Assembly (NCBI GenBank): GCA_003243425.1
Contig: QFQP01000016.1
Span: forward strand, 89,285 to 153,284
From: Archangium gephyra
GTDB taxonomy: Bacteria > Myxococcota > Myxococcia > Myxococcales > Myxococcaceae
DNA length: 64,000 bases
Direction: 5' to 3'
Shown here: piece after piece, positions 8,039 to 17,596 of the stretch
How the letters are laid out: every line of letters begins with the position of its first letter
How positions within the stretch are numbered: the first letter of the stretch is position 1
Translations under genes and position numbers: made by a program
The notes under the pieces: generated by a model
What the model was told of the DNA's origin: nothing
What the model saw: the letters and a program-made list of their open reading frames with translations, nothing else
The model's database searches: none

Positions 8039-9949
8039 ATGTCCGAGTCACGCAAACGCGCGGCCATCACCAGCCGCACCACTGCTCCCGATGCGTGGGA
8101 CGCCGGGTTTCATGGTGAGAGCGACGCCGGCCCCATCGACGTTGGTCTGTCCGTCGAGCCGAGCGCGCTGGGCGTGATCATCGACGCGCCCGGTGTCGGG
8201 TTGCTCAAGGTGGCCTTCGACCTCGCCGAAGACGGCACCACGAAGCTCGCGCTGGCCAGCCGGCGACTGTCGGACGGCCGTGACGCGCCGCTGGTGGTGG
8301 TCGACGAGCAGAAGGTGCTGCAACTCGAAGGTGAGTTGCGCCGCTCGCGGCTGGAGCTCGAGGAACGCATCGGGCTGCTGACCACCGAACGTGACGAAGC
8401 GCGCGATCGCGCCGCGATTCTGTCGGACGAGCGCAAGACCGCGGCGGAACGCCGTGAAGAACTCGAAGAGCGGCTGCGCACCGTCACCGCGACGCTCGAG
8501 TTGGAGAAGGATGCGCGCCTGCAGCTGGTGAACGAGCGCGAGAAGCTCAGGGAGGAGCTCGAGGGCGAGGTCGCGCGGCTGACGCAAGAACTCGACGGCG
8601 CCGTGAGCCGCAGTGATGACATCGCGCAACTCACGCAGGCGCACGCCGATGCCCTCGCGCTGCTGGAGAGCGAGGTCGCTCGACTGACCCAGGAGCTCGA
8701 ATCGGCGACCGGCGCGGCCAAAGGCGCCACCGAGGCCCATGAAAACGAGATCGCATGGATCACGTCGGAGCTCCAGCGCCGCCAGGACGAGCTGACCGCC
8801 GCCAATACACAGGCGGAAGAGACCGCGGCGAAGCATTCGGAGGAAATCGCGCGACTGACGGCAGAACTCGATGAAGCGCGCCGCGAACTCGATGCGCGCA
8901 ACGCCGAATTGCAGATCGCCCGCGAGCAGCACGACGCGATCGTGGCCGAACAGGAGACGCTGAAGCGCGAAACGGAGCGGCTCACGCACGAGCTCGAGCA
9001 GCTGACGAAGAAGCACGACTCGCTGCAGAAGGAACTTCAGGCATCGCGCGAAATCGCCGCCGAAACCGAAGGGCGCCTGCAGGCCCTCAGCACCGATCAC
9101 GAGTCGTCGTCGCGCGAAACGCAGGACCGGTTGACCGAAGAGATCGCCCAGCTGACGGCGCAGCTCGATGATCGTCAGCGTGAGTTGGACACCGCGCGCG
9201 CCGAGCTCCAGGTGGCGACCGAGGAGCTCGCTTCGCGCGACTCGCAGCGACTGGAAGCCGAGACGAAGCTGACCGCAGTGGAGGCTGCGCTGGCCGAAGC
9301 CAACGCCCGGCACGACGAGGAGCGCAACCGCTACACCAGCAGCGAGAGTCAGATCGCCGCCGAGCGAAACGACGCGCGCTCCCGTGTCGCAGCGCTCGAC
9401 GAGCAGATGGAAGAGACGTCGCGGGCGTCGGAGCTCGCCCTTCGCACCGAGCGCGCCGAGCGGCGGCGCGTTGAAGCGGAGCTCGAGGCCCTGCGTCGTG
9501 AGCACGAGGTGAAGACCGGCCCCGCCGTCGACGCCGTGCAGGCACAACTCGCTGCGGCCGAAGCGCGAATCGCCGCCGAAGCCGCCGCGACGCGTGAGGC
9601 GCGCAACGTCGCCAACAAGCTGCTGGCCGAACGCGACGAAGCCAGAAACCTCGCGCGTCAGCTGCACCAGAAGGTCGCTGCCGCGAAGGCGAAGGATTCC
9701 GAAGCGCTCAACCTGCGCCTCGAAGCGCTCGGTCGAATGCTCGACCAGGAACGTGATGGTCGCGCCCGAGCGCTCGCCGAACGCGATGAGTGGCAGTCGC
9801 GCTTCCGTGCGCTCGCCAGGGGCTCCGTCGAACCGGACAAGGGCGGCCCGTCGTCGTCTCAGGAAGACACCAAGAGCTACTTCATCGAGACTCCGACCGT
9901 TCCCGAAGTGCCCGCCGTGACACCTTCCCCGAAGAAGAAAGACGACTGA
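8039..9949 (+). CDS. Long coiled-coil protein of unknown function
   Basis: 636 residues. The first 95 or so form a small beta-rich domain with no recognised family (GLSVEPSALGVIIDAPGVG, then LVVVDEQKVLQLEGELR). From there to about residue 590 the sequence is an almost unbroken heptad-patterned coiled coil rich in Glu, Ala, Arg and Leu with recurring VARLTQELE-type units. The tail is Ser/Pro/Lys-rich. There is no signal peptide or membrane segment, so it is cytoplasmic. It could be a cytoskeletal, chromosome-organising or polarity scaffold, but nothing identifies which. The gene diverges from tgt across about 63 bases, and the phosphoesterase gene starts one base after its stop. Confidence 0.75.
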   Translation: MSESRKRAAITSRTTAPDAWDAGFHGESDAGPIDVGLSVEPSALGVIIDAPGVGLLKVAFDLAEDGTTKLALASRRLSDGRDAPLVVVDEQKVLQLEGELRRSRLELEERIGLLTTERDEARDRAAILSDERKTAAERREELEERLRTVTATLELEKDARLQLVNEREKLREELEGEVARLTQELDGAVSRSDDIAQLTQAHADALALLESEVARLTQELESATGAAKGATEAHENEIAWITSELQRRQDELTAANTQAEETAAKHSEEIARLTAELDEARRELDARNAELQIAREQHDAIVAEQETLKRETERLTHELEQLTKKHDSLQKELQASREIAAETEGRLQALSTDHESSSRETQDRLTEEIAQLTAQLDDRQRELDTARAELQVATEELASRDSQRLEAETKLTAVEAALAEANARHDEERNRYTSSESQIAAERNDARSRVAALDEQMEETSRASELALRTERAERRRVEAELEALRREHEVKTGPAVDAVQAQLAAAEARIAAEAAATREARNVANKLLAERDEARNLARQLHQKVAAAKAKDSEALNLRLEALGRMLDQERDGRARALAERDEWQSRFRALARGSVEPDKGGPSSSQEDTKSYFIETPTVPEVPAVTPSPKKKDD

Positions 9950-9950
9950 T

Positions 9951-10955
9951 TTGCGCCGCTTCGTATCTTCATTGGCCCTCTGCTCTTCCCTCGCGCTCGC
10001 CGACGATTTCGCCGCCTGGGAGGAGCGCTATCAGTTCGATTGCAACGGTCCGTACGAGCACTTCTCGCCCGCTGACGTGAAGACCCGCGCCGGGTGGACC
10101 TTCGAGCACTCCGGCGGCACCGTGAAGGTGCGCCGAGAGAAGCCACGGGCCGCGAAGAAGCCGACGCTGGGGCTGCTCGCCGGCTTGAAGGACCTCGAGC
10201 CCGAGACGAAGGCGATGATCGACTCGTTTCTCGGGCAGTTCGAGAAGGCCAACGTCGACGCGATCGTGATCGGCGGCGACACCAGCTCCGAGCCTGACGG
10301 GCTCGACGAGATCCTCACGTACCTCGCCAAGGCCACCAATCGCCCGCTGCTGGTCATCGCCGGCAACATGGAGCGCGGCGCGGCGCTCAACTACTCCATC
10401 CTCAAGCAGCGCAAGGCAGGCGCGCTGCACATGCTCAACCTCGACGTCATTCGCCGCTACGACGGAGATGGCGTCGACGTGATCAGCCTCGGCGGCTACC
10501 ACGACAAGGCGTACCTGCACCTCGCCGGTGGCTGCATCTACAAGGACAAAGACTTCGAAGCGCTGGAACGGGCGGCCGCGGCGACCGACGACGTGGCGGT
10601 GCTCCTGACCCACGGTCCACCGCGCCAGAAGGGCCAGCAGGCGATCGACTACGTGCCCGGCGCCGAGAACGTCGGCGACCCGCGCATCACTTCGCTGATC
10701 AACAAGGCGAAGATCAGCTTCGGCATTCACGGTCACATTCTCGAGGCGGCCGCGCGCGGAACCGAGTTGAGCGGCAAGGTGCTGCCCCAGAAGAAGTTCC
10801 ACCCTGCGCTCTTCGTGAATCAGGGCTCCGCGAACCCGCTGCCCTGGAAATTGAACGACGGCTCCACGAGCTACGGTCTGGCGGCGCTGATGACGTTCGA
10901 TGGCAAGAAGGCGTCGTACGAAGTGCTCCGTGGTCCGAAGCCGGCGGCGAAGTGA
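9951..10955 (+). CDS. Exported calcineurin-like metallophosphoesterase
   Basis: 334 residues starting at TTG directly after the preceding TGA. The first 19 residues look like a signal peptide (RRFVSSLALCSSLALAD). Metallophosphoesterase motifs follow in order: IVIGGDTSS, the Asn of IAGNMERG, LTHGPP and GIHGHI. The first aspartate motif (usually DxH) is poorly preserved at GLLAGLKDLEP, so metal ligation may differ from the standard set. The substrate is unknown. It is joined to the downstream CAP-domain lipoprotein by a GTGA overlap, suggesting both work in the envelope. Confidence 0.72.
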   Translation: MRRFVSSLALCSSLALADDFAAWEERYQFDCNGPYEHFSPADVKTRAGWTFEHSGGTVKVRREKPRAAKKPTLGLLAGLKDLEPETKAMIDSFLGQFEKANVDAIVIGGDTSSEPDGLDEILTYLAKATNRPLLVIAGNMERGAALNYSILKQRKAGALHMLNLDVIRRYDGDGVDVISLGGYHDKAYLHLAGGCIYKDKDFEALERAAAATDDVAVLLTHGPPRQKGQQAIDYVPGAENVGDPRITSLINKAKISFGIHGHILEAAARGTELSGKVLPQKKFHPALFVNQGSANPLPWKLNDGSTSYGLAALMTFDGKKASYEVLRGPKPAAK

Positions 10956-11506
10956 AGCGGCTGTTCTTGTCGGCGTGTCTGGCGTTCGCGGGGTGCGGCG
11001 AGGCGCCACGAGACGGTGGCGACGCCGGCACGCTGGGCGACGCGGGTATGCAGGCCGGGCTCACGCCGTATCAGCAGTCGGCCGTCGACGCGCACAACGT
11101 GGAGCGCGCGAACGCGATGCCCGCGCCCTCACCCGCGCTCCCGCTCGTATCGTGGAGTGCATCGGCAGCCTCGCTCGCCGAAGACTGGGCCAGACGCTGC
11201 GTGTTCGAGCACCGCGACCCGAGCGACCTCGGCGAGAATCTCCACGCCAGCTCCCGCGAGCCCACCATCACCGAAGTGATTCAGGGCTGGGCCGCCGAGA
11301 AGAGCGACTACACGTACACGACCAACACCTGCCGCGTGGGCAAGCAGTGCGGCCACTACACGCAGGTGGTCTGGCGCTCGAGCGTAGGCATCGGGTGCGC
11401 GACGCAGCGCTGCACCACCGGGAGCCCCTTCGGCAGCGGCACGTGGTTCCTGGTGGTCTGCAACTACGACCCGCCGGGCAACTTCATCGGCCAGAAGCCG
11501 TACTGA
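10952..11506 (+). CDS. CAP/SCP-domain lipoprotein
   Basis: 184 residues from a GTG overlapping the previous stop. The N-terminus is a lipoprotein signal with a FAGC lipobox, followed by an Asp/Gly/Ala-rich linker. The rest is a cysteine-rich secretory (CAP/PR-1) domain: VDAHNVERA, LAEDWARRC, FEHRDPSDLGENL, CGHYTQVVWRSS and VVCNYDPPGNFIGQKPY. The conserved His and Glu residues of the CAP cavity are present, and its Cys count suggests disulfides, as in eukaryote-like SCP proteins. Role unknown; extracytoplasmic. Confidence 0.88.
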   Translation: MKRLFLSACLAFAGCGEAPRDGGDAGTLGDAGMQAGLTPYQQSAVDAHNVERANAMPAPSPALPLVSWSASAASLAEDWARRCVFEHRDPSDLGENLHASSREPTITEVIQGWAAEKSDYTYTTNTCRVGKQCGHYTQVVWRSSVGIGCATQRCTTGSPFGSGTWFLVVCNYDPPGNFIGQKPY

Positions 11507-11519
11507 GCGCCTGAAACGA

Positions 11520-11554
11520 CGACGCCCGCCCTCGGTGCAAGAGAGCGGGCGTCG
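11520..11554. terminator. Bidirectional terminator-like hairpin
   Basis: CGACGCCCGC (11520-11529) and its exact reverse complement (11545-11554) form a ten-base-pair stem with a 15-base loop. It sits midway between the ends of two convergent genes, so it could stop transcription in either direction. There is no long T-run. Confidence 0.6.
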
Positions 11555-11576
11555 CTGACTGCCGCGGTGTTCGACT

Positions 11577-13010
11577 TCAGAGCCCGTCTTCGGGTTCGTC
11601 GCCGCTGGGCGTCTTCTTCGCAGGTGCCGGAGCCGGAGCGGGCGCCTTCTTCGGTTCTTCCTTCTTCGGCTCGTCCTTCGCAGCGGGCGCCGGCGCGGGT
11701 GACGGAGCAGGCGCGCCCTGCCCCTTGGCCTCGGCCTTGGTCTTCTGGAACTCCTCTTCCTTCTTCTTCTTCTCTTCCTCGGCGGCCGCGGCCTCCTGCT
11801 TCTTCATCTCTTCTTCCATGCGAGCAGCTTCGGCAGCGATGCGCTTCTCTTCCTCGCGCTGCTTGATGACCTCTTCCTGCTCTTCGATCAGCTTGTGCAC
11901 CGGGTGGTCGACGCTCAGACCCACGTCACCCTTGCGAGCGATGTACGACTTGTAGAGCGTGATCGCCTTCTCGGGGTCGCCCTTGAGGCCGATGATGATG
12001 CCCTTGTTGAGCAGCAGCTCGGGCATCTCGGGGTTCAGCTTGGCGGCCTCGTCGTACGTGGCCATCGCCTTGTCGAGCTGCCCCATGCCCTTGTACGCCA
12101 CGCCGAGGTTCACCAGCGCGTCGGTGTTCTTGCCGTTGGCCTGGAGAATGCGGCGCAGGTGCTCTTCAGCGCCCTGGTAGTCCTCTTGATCGAACGCCAT
12201 GCGCGCCAGCTGGTACTGCGCGGGCAGATAATCGGGGCGCACCTCGACGGCGCGCTTGAACTGCGCACGCGCCTTCGAAGGGTCCTTCTCGGCGAGGTTG
12301 ATGGTGCCCAGCGTGTAGAAAATCTCGGGATCGGAGTCGTCGATCTTCGAGGCCCGGAGCGCGATGAGGCGCGCAAGCGCGTACTGCTTCCGCTCCGTGT
12401 ACACGAGCATCATGGTCTTGAAGGCCTGCAGCGTCTTCGGGTCGCGGAAGAGCGCCTCGCGCGACAGCTCGATGGCGCGATCACCGTCGCCGCGGCGTCG
12501 GGCGAGCTCGGCCAGCCGCGCGCGGCTGCTGGCGTCGTCGGGGTAGCTGGTCAGCAGGTCGGTGTAGACCTTCTGCGCCGTCGCTTCGTCGCCGTTGTTC
12601 TGCGCGATGACACCGAGGTTCTCGGCGGCCTGTTTGAGCGTCGGCTTGCGAGACAGCGCGTCTTTGTAGAACGCGACCGCTTCTTTGGTCTTGCCCTGGC
12701 GCTCGGCCAGCACGCCGAGGTTGTAGACGGCCTCAGCCAGGTTCGGGTCGGCGTCGGCGGCCGCCTTGAACTTCTTCTCGATCGACGGGTAGTCGACGTT
12801 CTTCGCCTTCTTCTGCGTGTCCCACGACTTGAGTGCGTCGTCGAAGAGCAGCTTGGCCTTGTTGCTGATCTGCGGCTGATCGGCACCACCGGTGCCCGCC
12901 GTGTTGCTGGCGGTCTTCGAGTCGTCCTTCACGGTGTTGCTCTGCGTGGTGGTGCAGCCGGTCGTCAGCAGACCGACAGCCACCGCAGCGCTCATCAATA
13001 CGCGTCGCAT
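11577..13010 (-). CDS. gltE: TPR lipoprotein, GltE/AglT-like
   Basis: 477 residues from the ATG at 13010, which has a GAGG ribosome site and opens a lipoprotein signal (lipobox TTGC). Residues about 60-370 hold a run of tetratricopeptide repeats such as AEAVYNLGVLAERQGKTKEA and AVYKG-type units spaced by 34. A Glu/Lys coiled stretch, a Pro/Ala tail and the end EPEDGL follow. Size, lipobox and position directly behind a roughly 1,200-residue TPR protein match GltE (AglT) of the Myxococcus gliding machinery, an outer-membrane lipoprotein. The name rests on architecture and gene order, because other glt genes are not in the window. Confidence 0.65.
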   Translation of the reverse strand: MRRVLMSAAVAVGLLTTGCTTTQSNTVKDDSKTASNTAGTGGADQPQISNKAKLLFDDALKSWDTQKKAKNVDYPSIEKKFKAAADADPNLAEAVYNLGVLAERQGKTKEAVAFYKDALSRKPTLKQAAENLGVIAQNNGDEATAQKVYTDLLTSYPDDASSRARLAELARRRGDGDRAIELSREALFRDPKTLQAFKTMMLVYTERKQYALARLIALRASKIDDSDPEIFYTLGTINLAEKDPSKARAQFKRAVEVRPDYLPAQYQLARMAFDQEDYQGAEEHLRRILQANGKNTDALVNLGVAYKGMGQLDKAMATYDEAAKLNPEMPELLLNKGIIIGLKGDPEKAITLYKSYIARKGDVGLSVDHPVHKLIEEQEEVIKQREEEKRIAAEAARMEEEMKKQEAAAAEEEKKKKEEEFQKTKAEAKGQGAPAPSPAPAPAAKDEPKKEEPKKAPAPAPAPAKKTPSGDEPEDGL

Positions 13011-13033
13011 CGTGTTGTCCTCGGAGCGGATGA

Positions 13034-16000
13034 TCACAGGTTGTCCTCCGGCTCATCCGCGGGGCTCTTGCCGTTTGCGGCCGGGGCAGGAGCCGCGCTC
13101 GCCTTCTTGTCGTTCTTCGCCCCCGGTTCCGGCTGCGTGAGATCGACCTCGGGCATGGTGTCGGCGACCGGGCGGCTGCCGACCTCCTGGGTGTTGTTCT
13201 TGATCGTCTGCTGCTGCTCGGCCGTGATGGTGGGCACCGCCTGAATCGAGGTGAGTACGTCACCACCGATGACCGGGCCCTTCTCGGCCGGCGACTTCAG
13301 CGCCATCACGTCTTCCGGCATCTTGGGGAAGGCCTGCGGCGCGTACTTGGTGCGCAGCATCTCGAGGGCGGCGACGGTGCACGGGTTGAACACGTCGAGC
13401 TCCTGGCTCTTCTGCACCACGGCCGTAAAGGCGTCGGTGGCGTTCTTCTTCACCGGCTCGGCCTGCTGTTCGAACTGCGGCCGCATCTCGATGAGGATCT
13501 CTTCAGGCAGGCCGGGCGGCACCGGGAAGTTCTGCAGCTGATCGGCGAACTGGTCGTACGCCAGACCGATCTTGTGCAACGCGCAGATGGCCGGGTCGGC
13601 CGACTTGAACGACACCGTCTTCGTGTACGCCTTCTGAATCTCGGTGAGCGCAGTGGCCTTCGAAGCGATGGACGACTTGAGCTCGCCGACGTTCTGCAGC
13701 TTCGACCAGCGCAGCTTCATGGCGTTGTACTTGCGCCACTCGTCTTCGTTCTGAATGAAGTTCGCGCGGGCCACGGCATCGAGCGCGGTGATCTCGAGCG
13801 CATCGCGCTGACGCTTGGGCAGCTTCTCGTAATAGTCGGTGATGCGGTTGTAGACGCCGCGCGCCGCCTTCGCGTTCTTCTGCTTCTCTTCGTAGATCGA
13901 AGCAATGCGGCCTTCGGCGGTGAGGACCTTGCTCGGGTCCTTCATGTACTTCTTCTCGTATTCCTCGAGGCCTTTGGTGACCTTGCCCCACTGACCCATC
14001 TTCTCGTACAGATCGAGGATCGACTTCTCGACGGCCTCGGTGTCCTTCGAAGAGGGCCACAGCTCGAGGTACTTCTCGCGGTTCTTGAGCGCCTGCTTGT
14101 ACGCACCCAGACCGTCGCGGAAGACGCCGGCGTTGAAGAGCGCGTCTTGCGCCTTGGCCTCTTCCCACACCTGCTCGGCGGCAGGCTTGAGCGGCTCACG
14201 CGCGCCCTTCTTCGGAGCGGCCTTGCCCTTCCTGGGCTGTGGGCCGCGGCTCTTCTCGTACGCCGCGGCGTAGGCCTCGTAGTAGTCGGCCGCGGGATCG
14301 AAGTCGGCGATCGCCTCGTAGCCTTCGGCGAGCGCGAACATCGTCTGCGGCACGTACTGCGACTTGGGGTACTTCTGAATGAGCTGCTTACGCACCTCGA
14401 TGGCGCGGTTGAGCATGCGGCCGTTGAAGAAGTCGATGGCGGCGTTGAACAGCGCCTTGTCGGCGAGCTCGGTCTTCGGCCACTCGTTCACGAAGGTCAT
14501 GTAGGCCTCGCCGGCCTTCGCGTATTCCTTCTTCGCCTCGAGCTGGTTGATGAGCTTGAAGCTCGACTGCTCGATCAGCTTCGCGAGCTCCTCACGGAAC
14601 TTGCCGACCGCGAGCTTGTCCTCCGCATAGAACTTGCGGGCCCAGTCGTTGACCTTCTGCCAGTCGCCGATGAGGTTGTACGAGTCGAGCACCAGGTTGG
14701 CGGCGATTTCGCCGGCCTTGGAGCCGTCTTCGAATTTGTAGTCGGGGCTCTTGAGCGCGATGTCCGACAGGCGCGCGACCGCCTCATCGAGGTGGTTGTA
14801 GTCGTAATAAATGCGGGCGGCCTTGTAGGCGATCTCGACCTTCTTCTCGCCCTTCTCGATGTACTTCAGGTAGTTGTTACAGGCGTCGAGCAGGTTCTGC
14901 TTCGAAGCTGGAATCGTCAGCTTCTTGTTCGGATCGGTGATCGGCTCCTGCTTGATCTTCCCCTCCGCCTCCTCCTTCTTCACGACCTCCGTCCACGCGA
15001 GGATCGCGTTGTAGGCGGCGTTGTTCATGTACTTGCCCGGCTTCTCCTTCTTGCCGAGGCGTTCGATGTCGACGTTGAAGACCGCCGAGTACTCCGCGGC
15101 CGCCTTGTCGTACTTGTTGAGGTTGTCGTTGAGCAGCTCGGCCCAGAAGAAGCGGAGGTCGTACGCCTTGGGGCTCGCCGGGAAGAGCGTCAGGTAGTCG
15201 GCGTAGACGGCGTTGGCGTACTCGAAGGTCTGCTCGTCGCGCGTCTTGCGGCCCTCGTTGTGCCAGTCGACGGCGAGGCGCGAGATGGTGCGCTCGGCGA
15301 GCTCACGCGCTTCGTCGAGCGAGCGCTTGTCCTTGTCTTCGAGCTTCGGGTTGCCCTTGAGCACGTCGTCCATGATCTTCACGAGACGACGCACCTGCTG
15401 AACGGTCTGCTGCTTGTTGCCGGCGCGCATGACGCAGTCGACGACGCGCGATTGAAAGCCGGGCGCTTCGGGCGACAGCGGGCGCTCGGTGATGAGCATG
15501 TTGTAGGCGAGCGCCGCTTCGCGGTCCTTGCCGTCTTCGTAGAAGAGGTTCGCGAGCTGCTTGAGCATCAGGCGCAGGTCGTCGGGCGTCTTCGCGAGCT
15601 TGCTGAACTTCTCTTTGGCTTCCGTCGGGCCGCCACCGCCGCGCGAGTACGCGCGCACGTAGTCGGTGCGGGCCTCCTTCGCGAGACCGGCGCGTGAGCC
15701 CTTCGTGCCCTTCTTGCCTTCGACCTCTTCGACGCCCGCGAAGTCGACGTAGAGGACGACGGCCTTGAACATGTCCATCGCCTTCTCGAAATCGGACATG
15801 TTGAAGTAGCACCAGCCCTGCTTGTAGAGCGCGTAGCCGTACACGCTGTTCTCAGGGAACTTGGCGGCGTTCTTGTAGTTCTCGAGCGCCTTCTCGAGCG
15901 ACTCGCGCTTGCCCTTGCTGCCGTTGAACCAGTACTCGCCGACCGCGAGGTATGCGTCAGGCAGGTATTTCGACTTGGGGTACTTGCTGATGAGGCGGCC

Positions 16001-16606
16001 GTAGGCGACGAGACCACGCTTCTCGTCGTTCATTTCCATCAAGTTGAGGCCGAGGAAATAGAGAACCTCGTCGGTGCGCTCGAAGTCTTTGTATTCCTGA
16101 ACGATGGTCGAATACGCCTTGATGGCCTCCTGCGCGAAGCTCTTCGACTCTTCGAGCAGCTTGGCCTTCTCGGCTTCAGCCGCGGTGATGGCCGCCTTGT
16201 CGTCGGCGTTCATCGCGCGAATCTTGTCGTCGTCGCGTCGGTTGGCTTCGAACGAGATGTACTTCGACTCTTCCCAGTAGAGCTCGCCGAGGCGGAACAG
16301 CAGCGCGGGCTTCTCTTTCTTGTCGGAAGAGAGCTCGATGATCTTCTTCAGGTCGTTGATCTGTTCGCGGCGCTTGGCCGCGACCTGAAACTCCACGCCG
16401 AGGCGGAACTCGTCGTACTTGAGGGCCGGAGCTTCATCGCGCTTCTCCTTCTTGCGCGTGACGTCGCCGGCGAGCGACTTGTCGGGAACGAGGCTCGTTT
16501 CCTTCTTCTTGAGCTCGACCTCTTTGGCTTCCTTCTTGTTCGCGGGCGCCTGGGCGACTGCCTGCAACGAGAGGGCGACGAGAACGGCAATGACAGATCG
16601 GCGCAT
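13034..16606 (-). CDS. gltD: Large periplasmic TPR protein, GltD/AgmU-like
   Basis: 1190 residues from the ATG at 16606, the start that opens a clean signal peptide (MRRSVIAVLVALSLQAVAQA). Farther upstream starts only add non-signal sequence. A charged Lys/Glu stretch follows, then repeated helical TPR-type units across most of the length (for example LFRLGELYWEESKY and KYLPDAYLAVGEYWF). The C-terminus ends EPEDNL, echoing EPEDGL of the following gene, a shared tail that may mark a common partner. Known AgmU/GltD is a periplasmic TPR protein of similar size paired with AglT/GltE. Assignment is by architecture. The next gene starts 23 bases downstream. Confidence 0.68.
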   Translation of the reverse strand: MRRSVIAVLVALSLQAVAQAPANKKEAKEVELKKKETSLVPDKSLAGDVTRKKEKRDEAPALKYDEFRLGVEFQVAAKRREQINDLKKIIELSSDKKEKPALLFRLGELYWEESKYISFEANRRDDDKIRAMNADDKAAITAAEAEKAKLLEESKSFAQEAIKAYSTIVQEYKDFERTDEVLYFLGLNLMEMNDEKRGLVAYGRLISKYPKSKYLPDAYLAVGEYWFNGSKGKRESLEKALENYKNAAKFPENSVYGYALYKQGWCYFNMSDFEKAMDMFKAVVLYVDFAGVEEVEGKKGTKGSRAGLAKEARTDYVRAYSRGGGGPTEAKEKFSKLAKTPDDLRLMLKQLANLFYEDGKDREAALAYNMLITERPLSPEAPGFQSRVVDCVMRAGNKQQTVQQVRRLVKIMDDVLKGNPKLEDKDKRSLDEARELAERTISRLAVDWHNEGRKTRDEQTFEYANAVYADYLTLFPASPKAYDLRFFWAELLNDNLNKYDKAAAEYSAVFNVDIERLGKKEKPGKYMNNAAYNAILAWTEVVKKEEAEGKIKQEPITDPNKKLTIPASKQNLLDACNNYLKYIEKGEKKVEIAYKAARIYYDYNHLDEAVARLSDIALKSPDYKFEDGSKAGEIAANLVLDSYNLIGDWQKVNDWARKFYAEDKLAVGKFREELAKLIEQSSFKLINQLEAKKEYAKAGEAYMTFVNEWPKTELADKALFNAAIDFFNGRMLNRAIEVRKQLIQKYPKSQYVPQTMFALAEGYEAIADFDPAADYYEAYAAAYEKSRGPQPRKGKAAPKKGAREPLKPAAEQVWEEAKAQDALFNAGVFRDGLGAYKQALKNREKYLELWPSSKDTEAVEKSILDLYEKMGQWGKVTKGLEEYEKKYMKDPSKVLTAEGRIASIYEEKQKNAKAARGVYNRITDYYEKLPKRQRDALEITALDAVARANFIQNEDEWRKYNAMKLRWSKLQNVGELKSSIASKATALTEIQKAYTKTVSFKSADPAICALHKIGLAYDQFADQLQNFPVPPGLPEEILIEMRPQFEQQAEPVKKNATDAFTAVVQKSQELDVFNPCTVAALEMLRTKYAPQAFPKMPEDVMALKSPAEKGPVIGGDVLTSIQAVPTITAEQQQTIKNNTQEVGSRPVADTMPEVDLTQPEPGAKNDKKASAAPAPAANGKSPADEPEDNL

Positions 16607-16768
16607 GGTCTTCCTGGGCAACAGAGTCCGCTCGAAAATTACGGTCGCGATGAACTTCGGCGCGGTGATCACCTGCTCGGAGCAAGTGGTCAGGACTCCT
16701 TGGAAATTTCCCTTTGAGCGGGCGAAATCATCGGTTGCGCATCCGCATGCGTCAAGCAGCGTCTCAAG

Positions 16769-17596
16769 CTACCGGGCGGGCCCGACCTGTAGCTTTTCGA
16801 GCAGTTCGCGGGCCCCGAGGGCTCGGGTTCGGTCGCCGCCGACGTCGATGACGAGTTCCACCGAGGGGTCGCGGACCAGGATCGACTGCAGCAGCCACGG
16901 CTCGATCGACGGTTGAATCACCACCCGTGTGCCTTGCCCACATGGGAACACGTCGCTCGAGAGCGCCAACAGGGTCGCCACGTGGAGCTCGACCGACGGA
17001 TCGGCGCTGGTTCGCTCCGCGCAGCTCACGGGGAGCAGCGCTCCGGGCGCGGCGCTCAGAATCCGGCGGCCGGGCAACGAGCGGAACTGGCTCCACGCGA
17101 GCAGATCGAGGCCCGCGCCCGGTGCCCAGCGAACCTCTGCCGGCCGCGCGCGCCGAATGGCCTCGAAGTCTGGCGCTCCGTCGATCGTCACCGCCACCCG
17201 GCGCGCCCCCGGAAGCCGGCCCACGAGCGCGAGCGCCGACGCGTCGAGCCATGCGCCGGCCTTCGGGATCTTCGAGAACACGGCGGCATCGACAGGCTTG
17301 AGCGGCGCGCGCAGTTGCACCCAGACAGAATCGAAGCGCTGGAGGTTCTCGACGGTCGATTTCTTGAGCGTGTTGCTGTCGGTGCGGAGCCACAGTGTGA
17401 CCCCGGGTCGCGCGAGCTCGCGCAGTCGATCGGTCTCGAGCGACTCGTGCGCCAGCACGTGCACGCGCGGCGCGGTGGCGATGAACGTCTGCGGCGCTTC
17501 ACGCGGCAGGGGTCGCTGGTTCTGCGCCAGCACCACCGCGGCGAAGAGCAGCGCGACGCCGCTACTGGTTCTTCTCAATCCACTTCGAGAACGCAT
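16769..17596 (-). CDS. Exported protein of unknown function
   Basis: About 275 residues if started at the ATG at 17596, which gives a basic N-terminus and a hydrophobic signal segment (SSGVALLFAAVVLAQN). That start overlaps the FecR-like gene by 35 bases. The mature part has alternating beta/alpha character (RVHVLAHESLETDRL, DSVWVQLRAPLKPVDAAVF, RVAVTIDGAPDFEAIRR) reminiscent of a TIM-barrel-like or polysaccharide-deacetylase-like scaffold, but no catalytic motif stands out. It is the last gene of an exported-protein operon ahead of gltD. Confidence 0.62.
   Translation of the reverse strand: MRSRSGLRRTSSGVALLFAAVVLAQNQRPLPREAPQTFIATAPRVHVLAHESLETDRLRELARPGVTLWLRTDSNTLKKSTVENLQRFDSVWVQLRAPLKPVDAAVFSKIPKAGAWLDASALALVGRLPGARRVAVTIDGAPDFEAIRRARPAEVRWAPGAGLDLLAWSQFRSLPGRRILSAAPGALLPVSCAERTSADPSVELHVATLLALSSDVFPCGQGTRVVIQPSIEPWLLQSILVRDPSVELVIDVGGDRTRALGARELLEKLQVGPAR

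Noticed and set aside
13574..15697. Long open frame of about 700 codons on the plus strand opposite the GltD-like gene
   Set aside because: Its product is Val/Leu/Arg/Asp-heavy without any domain, and the minus-strand frame has signal peptide, TPR pattern and normal composition. It is a GC-bias shadow.
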